DNA from: Microbulbifer sp. YPW1
GTDB lineage: Bacteria > Pseudomonadota > Gammaproteobacteria > Pseudomonadales > Cellvibrionaceae
DNA: 64,000 nt
Direction: 5' to 3'
Assembly: GCF_013367775.1 (NCBI RefSeq)
Contig: NZ_CP055157.1
Location: 1,591,001 to 1,655,000 of the forward strand
Below are positions 27,855 through 37,298 of this stretch, in pieces. The position numbers were made by a program, and so were the translations under genes. The notes below the pieces were generated by a model. That model was not told where the DNA came from. It was given only the letters and a program-made list of their open reading frames with translations, and made no database searches. Numbering within the stretch: the first letter of the stretch is position 1; each line of letters starts with the position of its first letter.

Positions 27855-29213
27855 CTACCCGGCTACGAAGCCAGGTAACCAGGTCGCCAATGAAGGCCAA
27901 ATCGCGAGCAACAACATCACCAGCAACTGGATGGCAATAAACGGCACCACCCCGCTGTAAATGGCCCCGGTGGCCACTTCCGCAGGGGCCACACCGCGCA
28001 GGTAGAACAGCGCAAAACCAAACGGTGGGGTGAGGAAGGAAGTCTGCAGGTTCAGGGCAATCATCACGCCCAGCCACACCGGATCCAGCCCCATAGCCAG
28101 CAGTACCGGGCCGACAATGGGCACCACCACAAAGGTGATCTCGATAAAGTCGAGGATAAAGCCCAGCAGGAAGATCACCAGCATCACCAGCAGGGTCGCG
28201 CCGACCACGCCGCCCGGCAGGCTTTCGAACAGGTGGGTAACCACTTCCTCACCGCCAAATCCACGGAATACCAGAGAGAACAACGACGCACCGATCAGGA
28301 TCGCGAACACCATCGCCGTGACCTGCAGCGTGCTCTGCCCCACTTCGCCAGCGCGCGCCCAGTTCAGTGCACCGCGGCTCCAGGCCAGGATGCCCGCACC
28401 CAGCGCGCCTACCGCCGCGGCCTCTGTGGGCGTGGCGGCACCGGTGATGATCGAACCCAGCACCAACAGCATCAGCGCAATGGGGGGAAACAGGCTCTTC
28501 AGGGTCTGCAGTAGATCCACGTCTTCCGCAGCGCGTTCCGTGGCGGGTTCGCGGCGGGCGATAAACAGCAGGTAGAGGATATACGCCGCTACCAGCAGCA
28601 GGCCGGGAATGATCGCGCCCATAAACAGGTCGCCGACGCTCACCGGTTTCGGGTTGAAAATACCCTGGCTGAGCTGGGCCTGCTGGTAGGCGTTGGACAG
28701 GGTATCGCCCAGCAATACCAGTGCGATGGACGGGGGAATGATCTGGCCCAGGGTGCCGGTGGCGCAGATGGTGCCGGTGGCGAGTTTGGGTGAGTAGCCC
28801 CGCTTCAGCATGGTCGGCAGGGACATCAATCCCATGGTTACCACCGTCGCGCCGACGATACCGGTACTGGCGGCGAGCAGAGCGCCTACCACCACCACGG
28901 AAACCGCCATCCCCGCGGGAATCCCGGAGAAGACGCGGGCGAGATTGACCAGCAACTCTTCGGCGATCCGCGCCCTTTCTAGCATTACGCCCATCAGCAC
29001 AAACAGCGGCACCGCCATCAGGGTGCCGTTCTGCATGATGCCGTAGAGGCGGTCGGGGAAGGCGCGCAGCAGCTCCGCATCGAATATTCCGGTGACGATA
29101 CCGAGGCCGGCGGCAATCAGCGCGGTACCGCCCAGGGTGAAGGCGACCGGATAGCCGAACATCAGTGCTGCGCACACAGCGACAAACATCAGCAGGGGGA
29201 TCAGTTCCATCAT
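27855..29213 (-). CDS. dctM: TRAP transporter large permease (DctM family)
   Basis: A 452-residue inner-membrane protein with about 12-13 helices that forms the sodium-driven transport channel of a TRAP system. Typical DctM features: GYPVAFTLGGTALIAAGLG at the start, AVPLFVLMGVMLERARIAEELL, GAIIPGLLLVAAYI, and LNLQTSFLTPPFGFALFYLRGVAP near the end. The branch resembles the mannitol/chloroaromatic permeases (FcbT3-like), which pair with binding proteins like the one at 11688. Start overlaps the dctQ stop as ATGA. No binding-protein gene adjoins it. Confidence 0.92.
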   Translation of the reverse strand: MMELIPLLMFVAVCAALMFGYPVAFTLGGTALIAAGLGIVTGIFDAELLRAFPDRLYGIMQNGTLMAVPLFVLMGVMLERARIAEELLVNLARVFSGIPAGMAVSVVVVGALLAASTGIVGATVVTMGLMSLPTMLKRGYSPKLATGTICATGTLGQIIPPSIALVLLGDTLSNAYQQAQLSQGIFNPKPVSVGDLFMGAIIPGLLLVAAYILYLLFIARREPATERAAEDVDLLQTLKSLFPPIALMLLVLGSIITGAATPTEAAAVGALGAGILAWSRGALNWARAGEVGQSTLQVTAMVFAILIGASLFSLVFRGFGGEEVVTHLFESLPGGVVGATLLVMLVIFLLGFILDFIEITFVVVPIVGPVLLAMGLDPVWLGVMIALNLQTSFLTPPFGFALFYLRGVAPAEVATGAIYSGVVPFIAIQLLVMLLLAIWPSLATWLPGFVAG

Positions 29214-29845
29214 GCGCTTGCCTCCCCAGCCGCTTCCCGCACCAGCGGGCGGGGTTTCTCCGCGGCCTTTTCCGCAGCCTGGGTGGACTCCGTATTGAAG
29301 GGGGTGGTGCTGCCGGCGCGGCTTTCAACCTGCATCAGGGTATGCAGTGCGCGCGTAAACTGGGCAATCCCCTGCAGGGCCAGGGTCGCGGCGGCGAGGG
29401 GCATCAGGCTTTTCAGCAGGAACACACCGCCGAGACCGTCAGCGCTGGCGCTGGATTCCAGCACCGCCCAGCTGCTGGCGGCAAACTGCCAGCTGCCCAC
29501 TGCAATGAAGATGCAAACCGGGAGCAGGAAAATAAGGCAGCCCACCGCATCGACCCACGCCTTGCCGCGAGCGGACATGGTCCGGTAGAACACGTCCACC
29601 CGCACATGGGCCCCCGCCTGCAGCGCATAGGCCAGGCCGAGCATAAAGGCCGCGCCGTGCAGGTAGACCACGGTGTCCTGCAGGGCGGTGGAACCGCCGT
29701 CGAACCCGTAGCGCAGGGCCACCACCAGGCTCTGGATCAGCACCATCGCCAGGGTAAACCAGCCCAGTACGCGGCCGCTCAGGCCGGCGAAACGGTCCAG
29801 AGCACCGGCCGTACCGAGGAGCAGATTTCGTGGGGAAGACTTCAT
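29210..29845 (-). CDS. dctQ: TRAP transporter small permease (DctQ family)
   Basis: A 211-residue inner-membrane protein with four predicted helices (about 25-45, 65-83, 100-125, 145-165), the normal DctQ arrangement. AGAHVRVDVFYRTMSARGKAWVD is the conserved loop between helices 2 and 3. The C-terminal 35 residues are charged and beyond the usual family end. It assists the large permease downstream, with which it overlaps by four bases. The start faces pstS across 264 bases that contain a Pho box on the other side. Confidence 0.9.
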   Translation of the reverse strand: MKSSPRNLLLGTAGALDRFAGLSGRVLGWFTLAMVLIQSLVVALRYGFDGGSTALQDTVVYLHGAAFMLGLAYALQAGAHVRVDVFYRTMSARGKAWVDAVGCLIFLLPVCIFIAVGSWQFAASSWAVLESSASADGLGGVFLLKSLMPLAAATLALQGIAQFTRALHTLMQVESRAGSTTPFNTESTQAAEKAAEKPRPLVREAAGEASA

Positions 29846-30001
29846 GGGGAATGTCTCACATCATCTTTATTGTTCTGTTATGTAGGGCAGAGACTACCTG
29901 CTGGTCAAAGTTTGCGCCAGTTCTGCCGGGGCTGCCGCCAGCCGTGCCCTGAGCGCGAAATGACGCATCCGTGGCTGTTTGGTCACGTAATGAGTCGACC
30001 A

Positions 30002-30035
30002 CTGTAATCTTTTTGTAACTTTTCATTCATAGAAT
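30002..30035 (+). promoter_or_regulatory. Pho box and -10 of pstS
   Basis: CTGTAAT (30002-30008) and TTGTAAC (30013-30019) are two direct PhoB half-sites 11 bases apart. TAGAAT at 30030-30035 is a -10 box ten bases further on, the spacing expected when the Pho box replaces the -35. The leader to pstS would be about 70 bases. Confidence 0.85.
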
Positions 30036-30109
30036 CGTCACCGGTTCGACATAGCATGCGCCGCGTGCAGAGATTTTGAGCAAATAAGCGACCACTTTTG
30101 GAGATATCC

Positions 30110-31177
30110 ATGAACAACCGTTCTGCGAGTAAGAAAGTCCTGGCCTCGGCCCTGGCCGCCCTGACTGTTGCCGCCTCCAGCGCTGCCCTCGCCGCGCGCG
30201 ATCACATCAGCATTGTCGGCTCTTCCACCGTATACCCGTTCACCACCGTGGTTGCCGAGCGCTTTAGCCGCGCTACCCAGTTCAAGACCCCGGTTGTCGA
30301 GTCCACCGGTACCGGTGGCGGCATGAAGCTGTTCTGCCAGGGCGTGGGTGAAAACACCGCGGACATCACCGGTGCTTCCCGCCGCATCAAGCAGTCCGAA
30401 CTGGACATGTGTAACGACAACGGCGTCGACGTTGTGGAAGTGCAGATCGGTTACGACGGCATCGTTCTGGCCAACGCCAAGACTGCCGAGCCGTTTGAGC
30501 TGTCCCGCAAGGACATCTTCCTGGCCCTGGCCAAAGACGTGCCCAACCCGGACGGTTCCGAGTCACTGGTGGCCAACCCCTACAAAACCTGGAAAGACGT
30601 GAATCCGTCCCTGCCCGCGCACGACATCGAAGTTCTGGGCCCGCCCCCGACATCCGGTACCCGCGACGCCTTTGCCGAGCTGGCGATGGAAGGTGGCTGT
30701 AAAAAATTCGACTGGATTGCGGCCAAGAAAAAATCTGACAAGAACGGCTACAAGGCCATCTGTCATAACATCCGCGAAGACGGCGCCTACGTGGAAGCCG
30801 GTGAGAACGACAACCTGATCGTGAACAAGCTGGCGGCGAACCCGAATGCGCTGGGTATCTTCGGCTTCAGCTTCCTGGACCAGAACGCAGACAAGGTGCA
30901 GGGCTCTCTGATCGAAGGCCAGGAGCCGACGTTCGACTCCATCGCCGACCAGAGCTACCCGGTTTCCCGTCCGCTGTTCATCTATGTGAAAAAAGCACAT
31001 GTGGACGTTGTGCCCGGCATCAAGCAGTTCCTGAGCGAGTTCACCAACGCGCGCGCCTGGGGTGAAGAAGGTTACCTGGCGGACAAGGGCATGATTCCCC
31101 TGCCCAACGCCAAGCGCCAGCAGGTTGCCAGCGATGTGCGCAAGCTGAATGCCCTGACCAACCTCGCGGCAAAATAA
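30110..31177 (+). CDS. pstS: Phosphate ABC transporter binding protein PstS
   Basis: A 355-residue periplasmic protein that captures inorganic phosphate and delivers it to PstCAB. A signal peptide ends near SSAALA; the mature chain begins ARDHISIVGSSTVYPF, the conserved phosphate-binding first strand, and STGTGGGMKLFCQG and PPPTSGTRDAFAEL supply the other anion-binding loops. An in-frame TTG lies 12 bases upstream, but GGAG at 30100-30103 fits ATG 30110. A terminator-like stem after the gene would raise PstS above the membrane subunits. PhoB activation is predicted from the upstream box. Confidence 0.95.
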   Translation: MNNRSASKKVLASALAALTVAASSAALAARDHISIVGSSTVYPFTTVVAERFSRATQFKTPVVESTGTGGGMKLFCQGVGENTADITGASRRIKQSELDMCNDNGVDVVEVQIGYDGIVLANAKTAEPFELSRKDIFLALAKDVPNPDGSESLVANPYKTWKDVNPSLPAHDIEVLGPPPTSGTRDAFAELAMEGGCKKFDWIAAKKKSDKNGYKAICHNIREDGAYVEAGENDNLIVNKLAANPNALGIFGFSFLDQNADKVQGSLIEGQEPTFDSIADQSYPVSRPLFIYVKKAHVDVVPGIKQFLSEFTNARAWGEEGYLADKGMIPLPNAKRQQVASDVRKLNALTNLAAK

Positions 31178-31209
31178 CCATCTCGCAGTAACTGGTAGAT
31201 GGAATTACC

Positions 31210-31241
31210 GGCCAAGCCCCATAAGAAGGGCTTGGCCTTTT
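31210..31241 (+). terminator. Intra-operon terminator or attenuator after pstS
   Basis: A perfect 10-bp stem GGCCAAGCCC/GGGCTTGGCC is followed by TTTTA. It probably lets part of transcription continue into pstC, since the nearest clear Pho box is upstream of pstS. Confidence 0.75.
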
Positions 31242-31332
31242 ACGTATAAAAGAGGCACAGGTTTTATCGCCTCATGCAATTGCGGCCACAAGCACCGATA
31301 ATGGCCGACAAATTTTTTAACCGAGTGAATCG

Positions 31333-32712
31333 ATGCAGACTCCCACTCTATTTGCCCTGCTGTTGCTGCTGATACTGGTGGCCTACGGTACCGGTTTCAG
31401 CCGCGCCATTGGCGCTGCCCGCAGCCGCGGCGGAATCCGCAGCCTGGCTTCCCTGCCCAGCTATTACGGTGTGCACACCGCACTCTGGTGTGGCCTGCCG
31501 GCGTTGATCATCCTGGGCCTGTGGCTGGTATTTGACGACGCCATTATCCGCACGCTGGTGATGGGCGGAATTGCGGACAAGCCCGAATCCCTGTCCGGCC
31601 AGAACCTGCTGTACGCGCAGATCCAGAATATGGCATCGGGCAATCTGGTGGGCGAGGCTACGCCACAGCTGGAGGCAGCGTCGGCACATCTGAACAGCCT
31701 GCGCCAGAGTGGCCAGTGGCTGCAGACTGCATTGATCCTGATTCTGTCCGTTGGTCTCGGTGCATATGCGCTGCTGAAGGTTTCCCCGGAGATGCGCGCG
31801 CGGGAAAAAGTCGAGAAGGTGCTGCGGGCGATTCTGTTGATGTGTGCCTGTGCGGCCATCTTTACCACCGTTGGCATCCTGTTGTCGGTATTGTTCGAGT
31901 CCGTGCGCTTCTTCCAGGCGGTCCCGGTCACCGAGTTCCTGTTCGGTTTGCACTGGAGCCCGCAGATGGCGATGCGCGAGGACCAGGTAGGTTCCAGCGG
32001 CGCTTTCGGTGCGGTGCCCCTGTTTACCGGTACGCTGATGGTGTCTGCCATCGCCATGCTGGTCGCCGTACCCGTAGGCCTAATGTCTGCGATTTACCTG
32101 GCCGAATATGCGGGCAACAAGGTGCGCGCCTTCGCCAAGCCGCTGATCGAAATTCTCGCTGGCGTGCCCACTGTGGTTTACGGCTTCTTCGCTGCGCTTA
32201 CCGTGGCGCCGTTTGTGCGCGAGTTGGCGCAGTCCGTGGGCCTCGAAGCTTCCAGTGAAAGCGCCCTGGCCGCGGGTCTGGTGATGGGGGTGATGATCAT
32301 CCCGTTCGTATCCTCCCTGTCCGACGATGTGATCAACGCGGTACCCCAGTCCCTGCGCGACGGTGCGCTCGGCCTCGGTTCCACCAAATCCGAAACCGTG
32401 CGCAAGGTGGTGATCCCCGCGGCTCTGCCCGGCATTGTCGGCGGCGTGCTGCTGGCAGTTTCCCGTGCGATCGGCGAGACCATGATTGTGGTGATGGCCG
32501 CCGGCCTCGCCGCCAACCTCACCGCCAATCCACTGGAGTCGGTCACTACCGTGACGGTACAGATCGTCACCCTGCTGGTGGGCGACCAGGAATTCGACAG
32601 CCCGAAAACCCTGGCTGCCTTCGCCCTCGGTCTGATGCTGTTTATCAGCACCCTGATTCTGAACTTTATCGCCCTGCACGTAGTGAAAAAATACCGGGAA
32701 CAGTATGACTGA
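31333..32712 (+). CDS. pstC: Phosphate ABC transporter permease PstC
   Basis: A 459-residue inner-membrane permease, longer than E. coli PstC (319) because of an extra N-terminal region of about 140 residues with its own membrane helices. The permease core starts near MVSAIAMLVAVPVGLMSAIYLAEYA, and the EAA loop that contacts PstB is visible in VPQSLRDGALGLGSTKSETVRKV. It forms the channel with PstA, whose start codon lies eight bases inside the pstC end. Confidence 0.93.
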   Translation: MQTPTLFALLLLLILVAYGTGFSRAIGAARSRGGIRSLASLPSYYGVHTALWCGLPALIILGLWLVFDDAIIRTLVMGGIADKPESLSGQNLLYAQIQNMASGNLVGEATPQLEAASAHLNSLRQSGQWLQTALILILSVGLGAYALLKVSPEMRAREKVEKVLRAILLMCACAAIFTTVGILLSVLFESVRFFQAVPVTEFLFGLHWSPQMAMREDQVGSSGAFGAVPLFTGTLMVSAIAMLVAVPVGLMSAIYLAEYAGNKVRAFAKPLIEILAGVPTVVYGFFAALTVAPFVRELAQSVGLEASSESALAAGLVMGVMIIPFVSSLSDDVINAVPQSLRDGALGLGSTKSETVRKVVIPAALPGIVGGVLLAVSRAIGETMIVVMAAGLAANLTANPLESVTTVTVQIVTLLVGDQEFDSPKTLAAFALGLMLFISTLILNFIALHVVKKYREQYD

Positions 32713-33991
32713 TCTTACTCAAACCCAGGTGCGCGAGCGTATTGCCGCGCGCCTCGCCAGCCGTCACCGCAAGGAAAAGCTTTTCCGCGGTCTGGGTATT
32801 GCGAGTATCGCGTTCGGCGTACTGGCGGTACTGGTGCTGTTCACCGATATCATCAGCAAGGGCGCCAGTGCTTTCGTGCAGACGGATATCCAGCTGCAGG
32901 TGACCTACGACCCGGCCGAGCTCGGTATTGAACAGGTGGATGAAGAGAGCCTGGCCTGGGCCAATTTTGACGGCGTTATTCGCGCGGCCCTGCGCGAGCG
33001 TTTTCCCGATGTCAGCGGCCGCCGCGACAAGCGCGAGCTGTATTCGCTGGTATCCAACGGTGCCGGCTTCGAGTTGCGCGAGCGCTTGCAGAACCATCCC
33101 GAGTTGCTCGGCAAGTCCGAAACCCTGTGGTTCAACGCTGACGACGATGTGGATACCTATGTAAAAAGCCTGTCGAAATCCGAAAACGGTTTCCTTGGCC
33201 GCACCTCCGAGCAGAAAGCGCAGTGGATCCTGACCCTGCGCGAATCCGGCGAGCTGAAAAAGCGCTTCAATACCACCTTCTTTACCAACGGCGACTCGCG
33301 CGAGCCGGAGCAGGCGGGTATTCGCGCGGCGCTGGTGGGCTCCCTGTTCACCCTGCTGGTAACCCTGGTGCTGTCCTTCCCTATTGGCGTGGCCGCGGCG
33401 ATTTACCTGGAAGAATTCGCGCCCAAGAACCGCTGGACCGACCTGATCGAGGTGAATATCAACAACCTTGCGGCGGTGCCGTCCATCGTGTTCGGTCTGC
33501 TGGGCCTGGCCATTTTCATCAACTTTTTCGAGCTGCCGCGCTCCGCGCCGCTGGTTGGGGGCTTGGTGCTGACCCTGATGACCCTGCCGACGATCATCAT
33601 TTCCAGCCGCGCATCGCTCAAGTCCGTGCCGCCTTCCATCCGTGAAGCGGCGATGGGCATGGGCGCTTCGCGCATGCAGGTGGTGCTGCACCATGTACTG
33701 CCGCTGGCAATGCCCGGCATGCTGACCGGCGCCATCATCGGTATGGCGCAGGCACTGGGCGAAACCGCGCCGCTGCTGATGATCGGTATGGTGGCGTTTA
33801 TCGTCGATGTGCCCCACGGGGTTACCGACCCCTCCACGGTGCTGCCGGTACAGATTTTCCTGTGGGCCGACAGCCCGGAGCGCGCCTTTGTCGAGCGCAC
33901 TTCCGCCGCGATCATGGTACTGCTGGCAGTCCTGATCACCATGAACACCTGTGCAGTGTGGCTGCGCAAGAAACTCGAGCGCCGCTGGTAA
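32705..33991 (+). CDS. pstA: Phosphate ABC transporter permease PstA
   Basis: A 428-residue permease, also longer than E. coli PstA (296). After a first helix (about 27-50) a periplasmic insertion of about 150 residues runs to near residue 205. The core then has TLVLSFPIGVAAAIYLEEFAP, the EAA loop SIREAAMGMGASRMQVVLHHVLP and GMAQALGETAPLLMIG. Enlarged PstC and PstA of this type occur together in many marine gammaproteobacteria. Overlap with pstC implies coupled translation. Confidence 0.93.
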   Translation: MTDLTQTQVRERIAARLASRHRKEKLFRGLGIASIAFGVLAVLVLFTDIISKGASAFVQTDIQLQVTYDPAELGIEQVDEESLAWANFDGVIRAALRERFPDVSGRRDKRELYSLVSNGAGFELRERLQNHPELLGKSETLWFNADDDVDTYVKSLSKSENGFLGRTSEQKAQWILTLRESGELKKRFNTTFFTNGDSREPEQAGIRAALVGSLFTLLVTLVLSFPIGVAAAIYLEEFAPKNRWTDLIEVNINNLAAVPSIVFGLLGLAIFINFFELPRSAPLVGGLVLTLMTLPTIIISSRASLKSVPPSIREAAMGMGASRMQVVLHHVLPLAMPGMLTGAIIGMAQALGETAPLLMIGMVAFIVDVPHGVTDPSTVLPVQIFLWADSPERAFVERTSAAIMVLLAVLITMNTCAVWLRKKLERRW

Positions 33992-34039
33992 CGCGCTGCG
34001 CTGCCAACGAATGCTAAGATTGCGAACCGAGATAGATCC

Positions 34040-34954
34040 ATGACCACCATGACACTGAAAGCCGGCGAAGCAGGTCCGGCTGAAGATCAGACCGCCAACC
34101 CAGCCAGCGAATCTGCTGTGGAGCAAAGTGCAGTGAAAGCCAGAGCGGCCAATACCAATATCGAAGTTACCGGCACCGTCGGCAGTCCTTTTTGCGACGA
34201 CGCCAAACTCAGTATGCGCAACGTCAACGTTTTCTACGGCGAGGCCCAGGCCATTCACGACGTGAGCCTGGATATCGGCCGCAACCAGGTGGTGGCGATG
34301 ATCGGCCCGTCCGGTTGCGGTAAATCCACGTTCCTGCGCAGCCTCAACCGTATGAATGACACCATTGAGGGGTGTCGTGTCGAGGGCGAGCTGACGCTGG
34401 ATGGCGAAGCGATTTACGGACCCAAGGTAGACGTGGTGCCGCTGCGCGCGCGCGTGGGTATGGTGTTCCAGAAGCCCAACCCCTTCCCCAAGTCCATTTA
34501 CGACAACGTCGCCTACGGCCCCAAGATTCACGGCATCGCCAGCCGCCGCGCGGAACTGGATGAGATCGTGGAAAACAGCCTGCGCCGCGCCGGCCTGTGG
34601 AACGAAGTGAAGGATCGCCTGGACAAGCCGGGTACTGGTCTCTCCGGCGGCCAGCAGCAGCGCCTGTGTATCGCCCGCGCCATCGCCGTGAGCCCGGAAG
34701 TGATCCTGATGGATGAGCCCTGCTCGGCCCTGGATCCCATCGCCACCGCGCGTATCGAAGAGCTGATCGACGAGCTGCGCCAGAACTACACCATCGCCAT
34801 CGTGACCCACTCCATGCAGCAGGCCGCGCGGGTAAGCCAGCGCACCGCCTACTTCCACCTGGGCAAGCTGGTAGAGGTCAATGACACCGAGACCGTGTTC
34901 ACCAATCCGGAGCACGAACTCACAGAAGCGTACATCACCGGCCGTTTCGGCTAA
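34040..34954 (+). CDS. pstB: Phosphate ABC transporter ATPase PstB
   Basis: A 304-residue ATPase that powers phosphate import. Walker [10 protein letters not shown] lies near residues 93-101; Q-loop [13 protein letters not shown] signature [16 protein letters not shown] and Walker [14 protein letters not shown] follow, with the switch histidine in IVTHSMQQA. The first roughly 55 residues (alanine/glutamate-rich, low complexity) are an extension absent from E. coli PstB (257). A later start cannot be excluded, but none has a better ribosome site than GAGAT before ATG 34040. Confidence 0.95.
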   Translation: MTTMTLKAGEAGPAEDQTANPASESAVEQSAVKARAANTNIEVTGTVGSPFCDDAKLSMRNVNVFYGEAQAIHDVSLDIGRNQVVAMIGPSGCGKSTFLRSLNRMNDTIEGCRVEGELTLDGEAIYGPKVDVVPLRARVGMVFQKPNPFPKSIYDNVAYGPKIHGIASRRAELDEIVENSLRRAGLWNEVKDRLDKPGTGLSGGQQQRLCIARAIAVSPEVILMDEPCSALDPIATARIEELIDELRQNYTIAIVTHSMQQAARVSQRTAYFHLGKLVEVNDTETVFTNPEHELTEAYITGRFG

Positions 34955-34979
34955 GGTTGGGGGGAGCCCGCAAAAGATT

Positions 34980-35675
34980 ATGGAAATGCATTTCGATCAA
35001 CACATCTCCCGCCAGTTCAACGAAGATCTTGAGTCCCTCAAGACGGAAATGCTGGAAATGGGTGGCATGGTCACCCGCCAGGTAGCGGACGCCGTGGAAG
35101 CCCTGGCCAACGCCGACAGTGAGCTGGCAGAGAAAGTTCTCAAGGTGGAAGAGGAAATCGACCGCTGCGAAATGGAGCTGGACGAGCACGCGACCCTGAT
35201 TATTGCCAAGCGCCAGCCGGCGGCATCGGACCTGCGCATGGTGATGTCCGTGATTCGCATCGCACGCGATCTGGAGCGCGTGGGTGACGAGGCCAGCAAG
35301 GTAGCGAAGATGGCCATCGCCCTCACTGACGAAGGCACCGCACCGCGGGGTTACACGGAGATCCGCCACATCGCCAATGCGGTGCGCAAGATGCTCAATG
35401 ACGCCCTCGATGCCTACACCCGTTTTGACGTCGCCTCCGCCATGGAAACCCTCGCCGAAGACGAACAGGTGGATATGGACTACCGCAGTGCGGTGCGCGA
35501 AATGATCACCTACATGATGGAAGATCCACGCAGTATTTCCCGGGTGATGAATGTGCTGTGGACCCTGCGTTCACTGGAGCGCATCGGCGACCACGCAAAG
35601 AATATCTGCGAGCAGGTGGTGTATCTGGTGAAAGGTGCGGATATCCGCCATGGCAACGAACAGAACCTACGATAA
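34980..35675 (+). CDS. phoU: Phosphate signalling protein PhoU
   Basis: A 231-residue cytoplasmic protein made of two three-helix bundles that bind metal and connect the PstB transporter to the PhoR kinase, keeping PhoR silent when phosphate is plentiful. Repeated motifs RDLERVGDEASKVAKMA (about 95-111) and RSLERIGDHAKNICEQV (about 198-214) are the E(X)3D metal motifs. A longer frame opens at 34881 inside pstB; ATG 34980 begins the conserved MEMHFDQHISRQFNEDLESL. GGGGGAG lies 13 bases upstream. Confidence 0.95.
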   Translation: MEMHFDQHISRQFNEDLESLKTEMLEMGGMVTRQVADAVEALANADSELAEKVLKVEEEIDRCEMELDEHATLIIAKRQPAASDLRMVMSVIRIARDLERVGDEASKVAKMAIALTDEGTAPRGYTEIRHIANAVRKMLNDALDAYTRFDVASAMETLAEDEQVDMDYRSAVREMITYMMEDPRSISRVMNVLWTLRSLERIGDHAKNICEQVVYLVKGADIRHGNEQNLR

Positions 35676-35717
35676 AAGCTAGGGTGGTAGCTATAGCTAC
35701 CGAAAAGCTATTTCAAG

Positions 35718-35742
35718 AAGGCCGCCGTTGCGGCCTTTTTTA
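35718..35742 (+). terminator. Terminator of the pst-phoU operon
   Basis: Stem AAGGCCGC/GCGGCCTT with loop CGTT is followed by TTTTTTATAT. The 240 bases after it, up to the next gene, are AT-rich and show no further gene. Confidence 0.88.
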
Positions 35743-35984
35743 TATTTATCGAAAGTGGGAACTATTCATTGCAGTTGCTGCCATAGAGTGCGCAGTGCGA
35801 GCTGGGCCAAGACTCTATAACCAAAAGCTTGCGTTGGTACGTTGGTTACCTGAGAGTTTGGGTCCGGTATATTTATTATTATTCGCAAGCCATTTTTTGG
35901 ATAATTTTTTTGCCCGTATATTTCATCAAAGAGATATTGGGGATCGTCGTTATATGCGCATAGTTTAAAACAAGGAACACTTAT

Positions 35985-36845
35985 ATGAAGTTTAAATTTT
36001 GCACGCTTACATTAATACTTACCTCTAGTGCAGCCATTGCAGATGAATACCAGTCCTTTACCGATGCCAATTATCGCCTAAGTGATTATGGAATCGCTGA
36101 GTCCAATGATTATTTGATTTCATCTCAATACTATTTTGGCTCCTTGAATACTCTCGGTCCCCGTAAAGAATTTTCGTATATTCTTCCTGTTTCAAATGTT
36201 TACGGAAGTTATTACCGTAGTAAACGGAAGTATGATAGTGGTTTCTCTGGGTACAATAGCACGGACGAAAGCTTTTCTGTTGGGGGGGAGTACTTTGCAC
36301 GACAATTGAAACTTTTTGGTGGAGTTAGTGATTCTAATTCTAGAAGTTACCATGCAGGAATTGGTTACCTTTTCACCTCAAATTTTCTCGCGGAGGTTGA
36401 AGTAGATAAGCAAGAATGGGACGTTGAGTACGAGTCTTCAATTATAGAATATGACGAAACTACGACTTGGCTGCGAGGCAAGTACAATCATCAAATAAGT
36501 GATACCGATTACATTGGATTTTCCGCGCAGGTTAATGATGATTTTGATAGCCGTAGTATTTCCTCAAAATATTTCACCGCTTTATCTTCTGGGCGTTATT
36601 TGACTGCGGGGCTGAGTCTCATCGACAGGGATCGTGTTGACCTCTATTGGGGAGGCGAAGTAGAGTTTTTCTTTAATCAGGATACTTCCATTGGTGCTCG
36701 ATATGATGAATTTGATAACTTTGAGCTGAATGCTACTCATTTCTTTAACCGTAATGTTGCGGCAAGCTTTTCATATGGATCATCAACCGAATCTTTGTTA
36801 GATAATTTGGATATTTTTAGTTTAGGGGTGACCGTACAGCTTTGA
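35985..36845 (+). CDS. Putative outer-membrane beta-barrel protein (porin-like), AT-rich copy
   Basis: A 286-residue exported protein. The signal peptide MKFKFCTLTLILTSSAAIA is followed by alternating amphipathic strands and ends in the aromatic/hydrophobic pattern DIFSLGVTVQL typical of outer-membrane barrels. It is clearly paralogous to the gene at 37299: LGPRKEF, YILPVSN, SSKYFTAL, LYWGG and NATHFFNRNVA are shared. Unlike its paralog it uses many AT-ending codons and the surrounding DNA is AT-rich, so one copy may have come from another genome. AAGGAACACTT precedes the ATG, as in the paralog. Confidence 0.8.
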   Translation: MKFKFCTLTLILTSSAAIADEYQSFTDANYRLSDYGIAESNDYLISSQYYFGSLNTLGPRKEFSYILPVSNVYGSYYRSKRKYDSGFSGYNSTDESFSVGGEYFARQLKLFGGVSDSNSRSYHAGIGYLFTSNFLAEVEVDKQEWDVEYESSIIEYDETTTWLRGKYNHQISDTDYIGFSAQVNDDFDSRSISSKYFTALSSGRYLTAGLSLIDRDRVDLYWGGEVEFFFNQDTSIGARYDEFDNFELNATHFFNRNVAASFSYGSSTESLLDNLDIFSLGVTVQL

Positions 36846-36915
36846 TCCCATCTTAAAAGGTCTCTAGCTATAAAGTTGCATCGATCTAATGGCGTTTAGA
36901 AGTTATTTCTGCAAT

Positions 36916-36937
36916 GGCCGCCGCTGCGGCCTTTTTT
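36916..36937 (+). terminator. Rho-independent terminator
   Basis: Stem GGCCGC/GCGGCC with loop CGCT is followed by six T residues. It resembles the terminator after phoU at 35718-35742 in sequence and spacing. Confidence 0.85.
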
Positions 36938-37298
36938 ATTAGTACCAGTTTTAATTGAGAATTAGTTACAGGAATTAAATGATTTTTTGGTATGGCCAAA
37001 AAATTTATTTTCCTGCGTCTGTCTGGCCGAAGCGCTGGCAACACCGCGTTTTATATCGCGCAGACTGCATTCAGCTTTGATTCAGCTACACCACTCCACA
37101 ATGCCCCCGCGACTGTAGTTAAGCTACCGAAATTAATGCGTAATTGAGACGTCCGTCGCAATTAATTCTTTTCGTTGCACAACCATTTTCTTGCGCTTAG
37201 AATCCGCGCCGAATTTGCCCCCAGGGCAAAAAAAGTGGGTACGGGTGCGAAAGCACAGTCATAAACGTACAGATGTAAATTAAACAGGGAACACTTCC
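36938..37298. other. Intergenic region between the porin-like paralogs
   Basis: No gene was found in these 361 bases. The first part is AT-rich. AATTAATGCG (37131-37140) and CGCAATTAATT (37157-37167) form an inverted repeat with a one-base bulge. The leader just before the second paralog (AGGGAACACTT) matches that of the first, which suggests the duplicated unit included the ribosome site. Confidence 0.55.

Noticed and set aside
32666-34915. A 749-residue minus-strand frame opposite pstA and pstB
   Set aside because: Antisense to a complete operon, and composition is typical of a shadow frame.
37131-37167. Inverted repeat between the porin-like genes as a functional operator
   Set aside because: The stem has a bulge and is AT-rich, so chance is plausible; recorded only in the intergenic entry.
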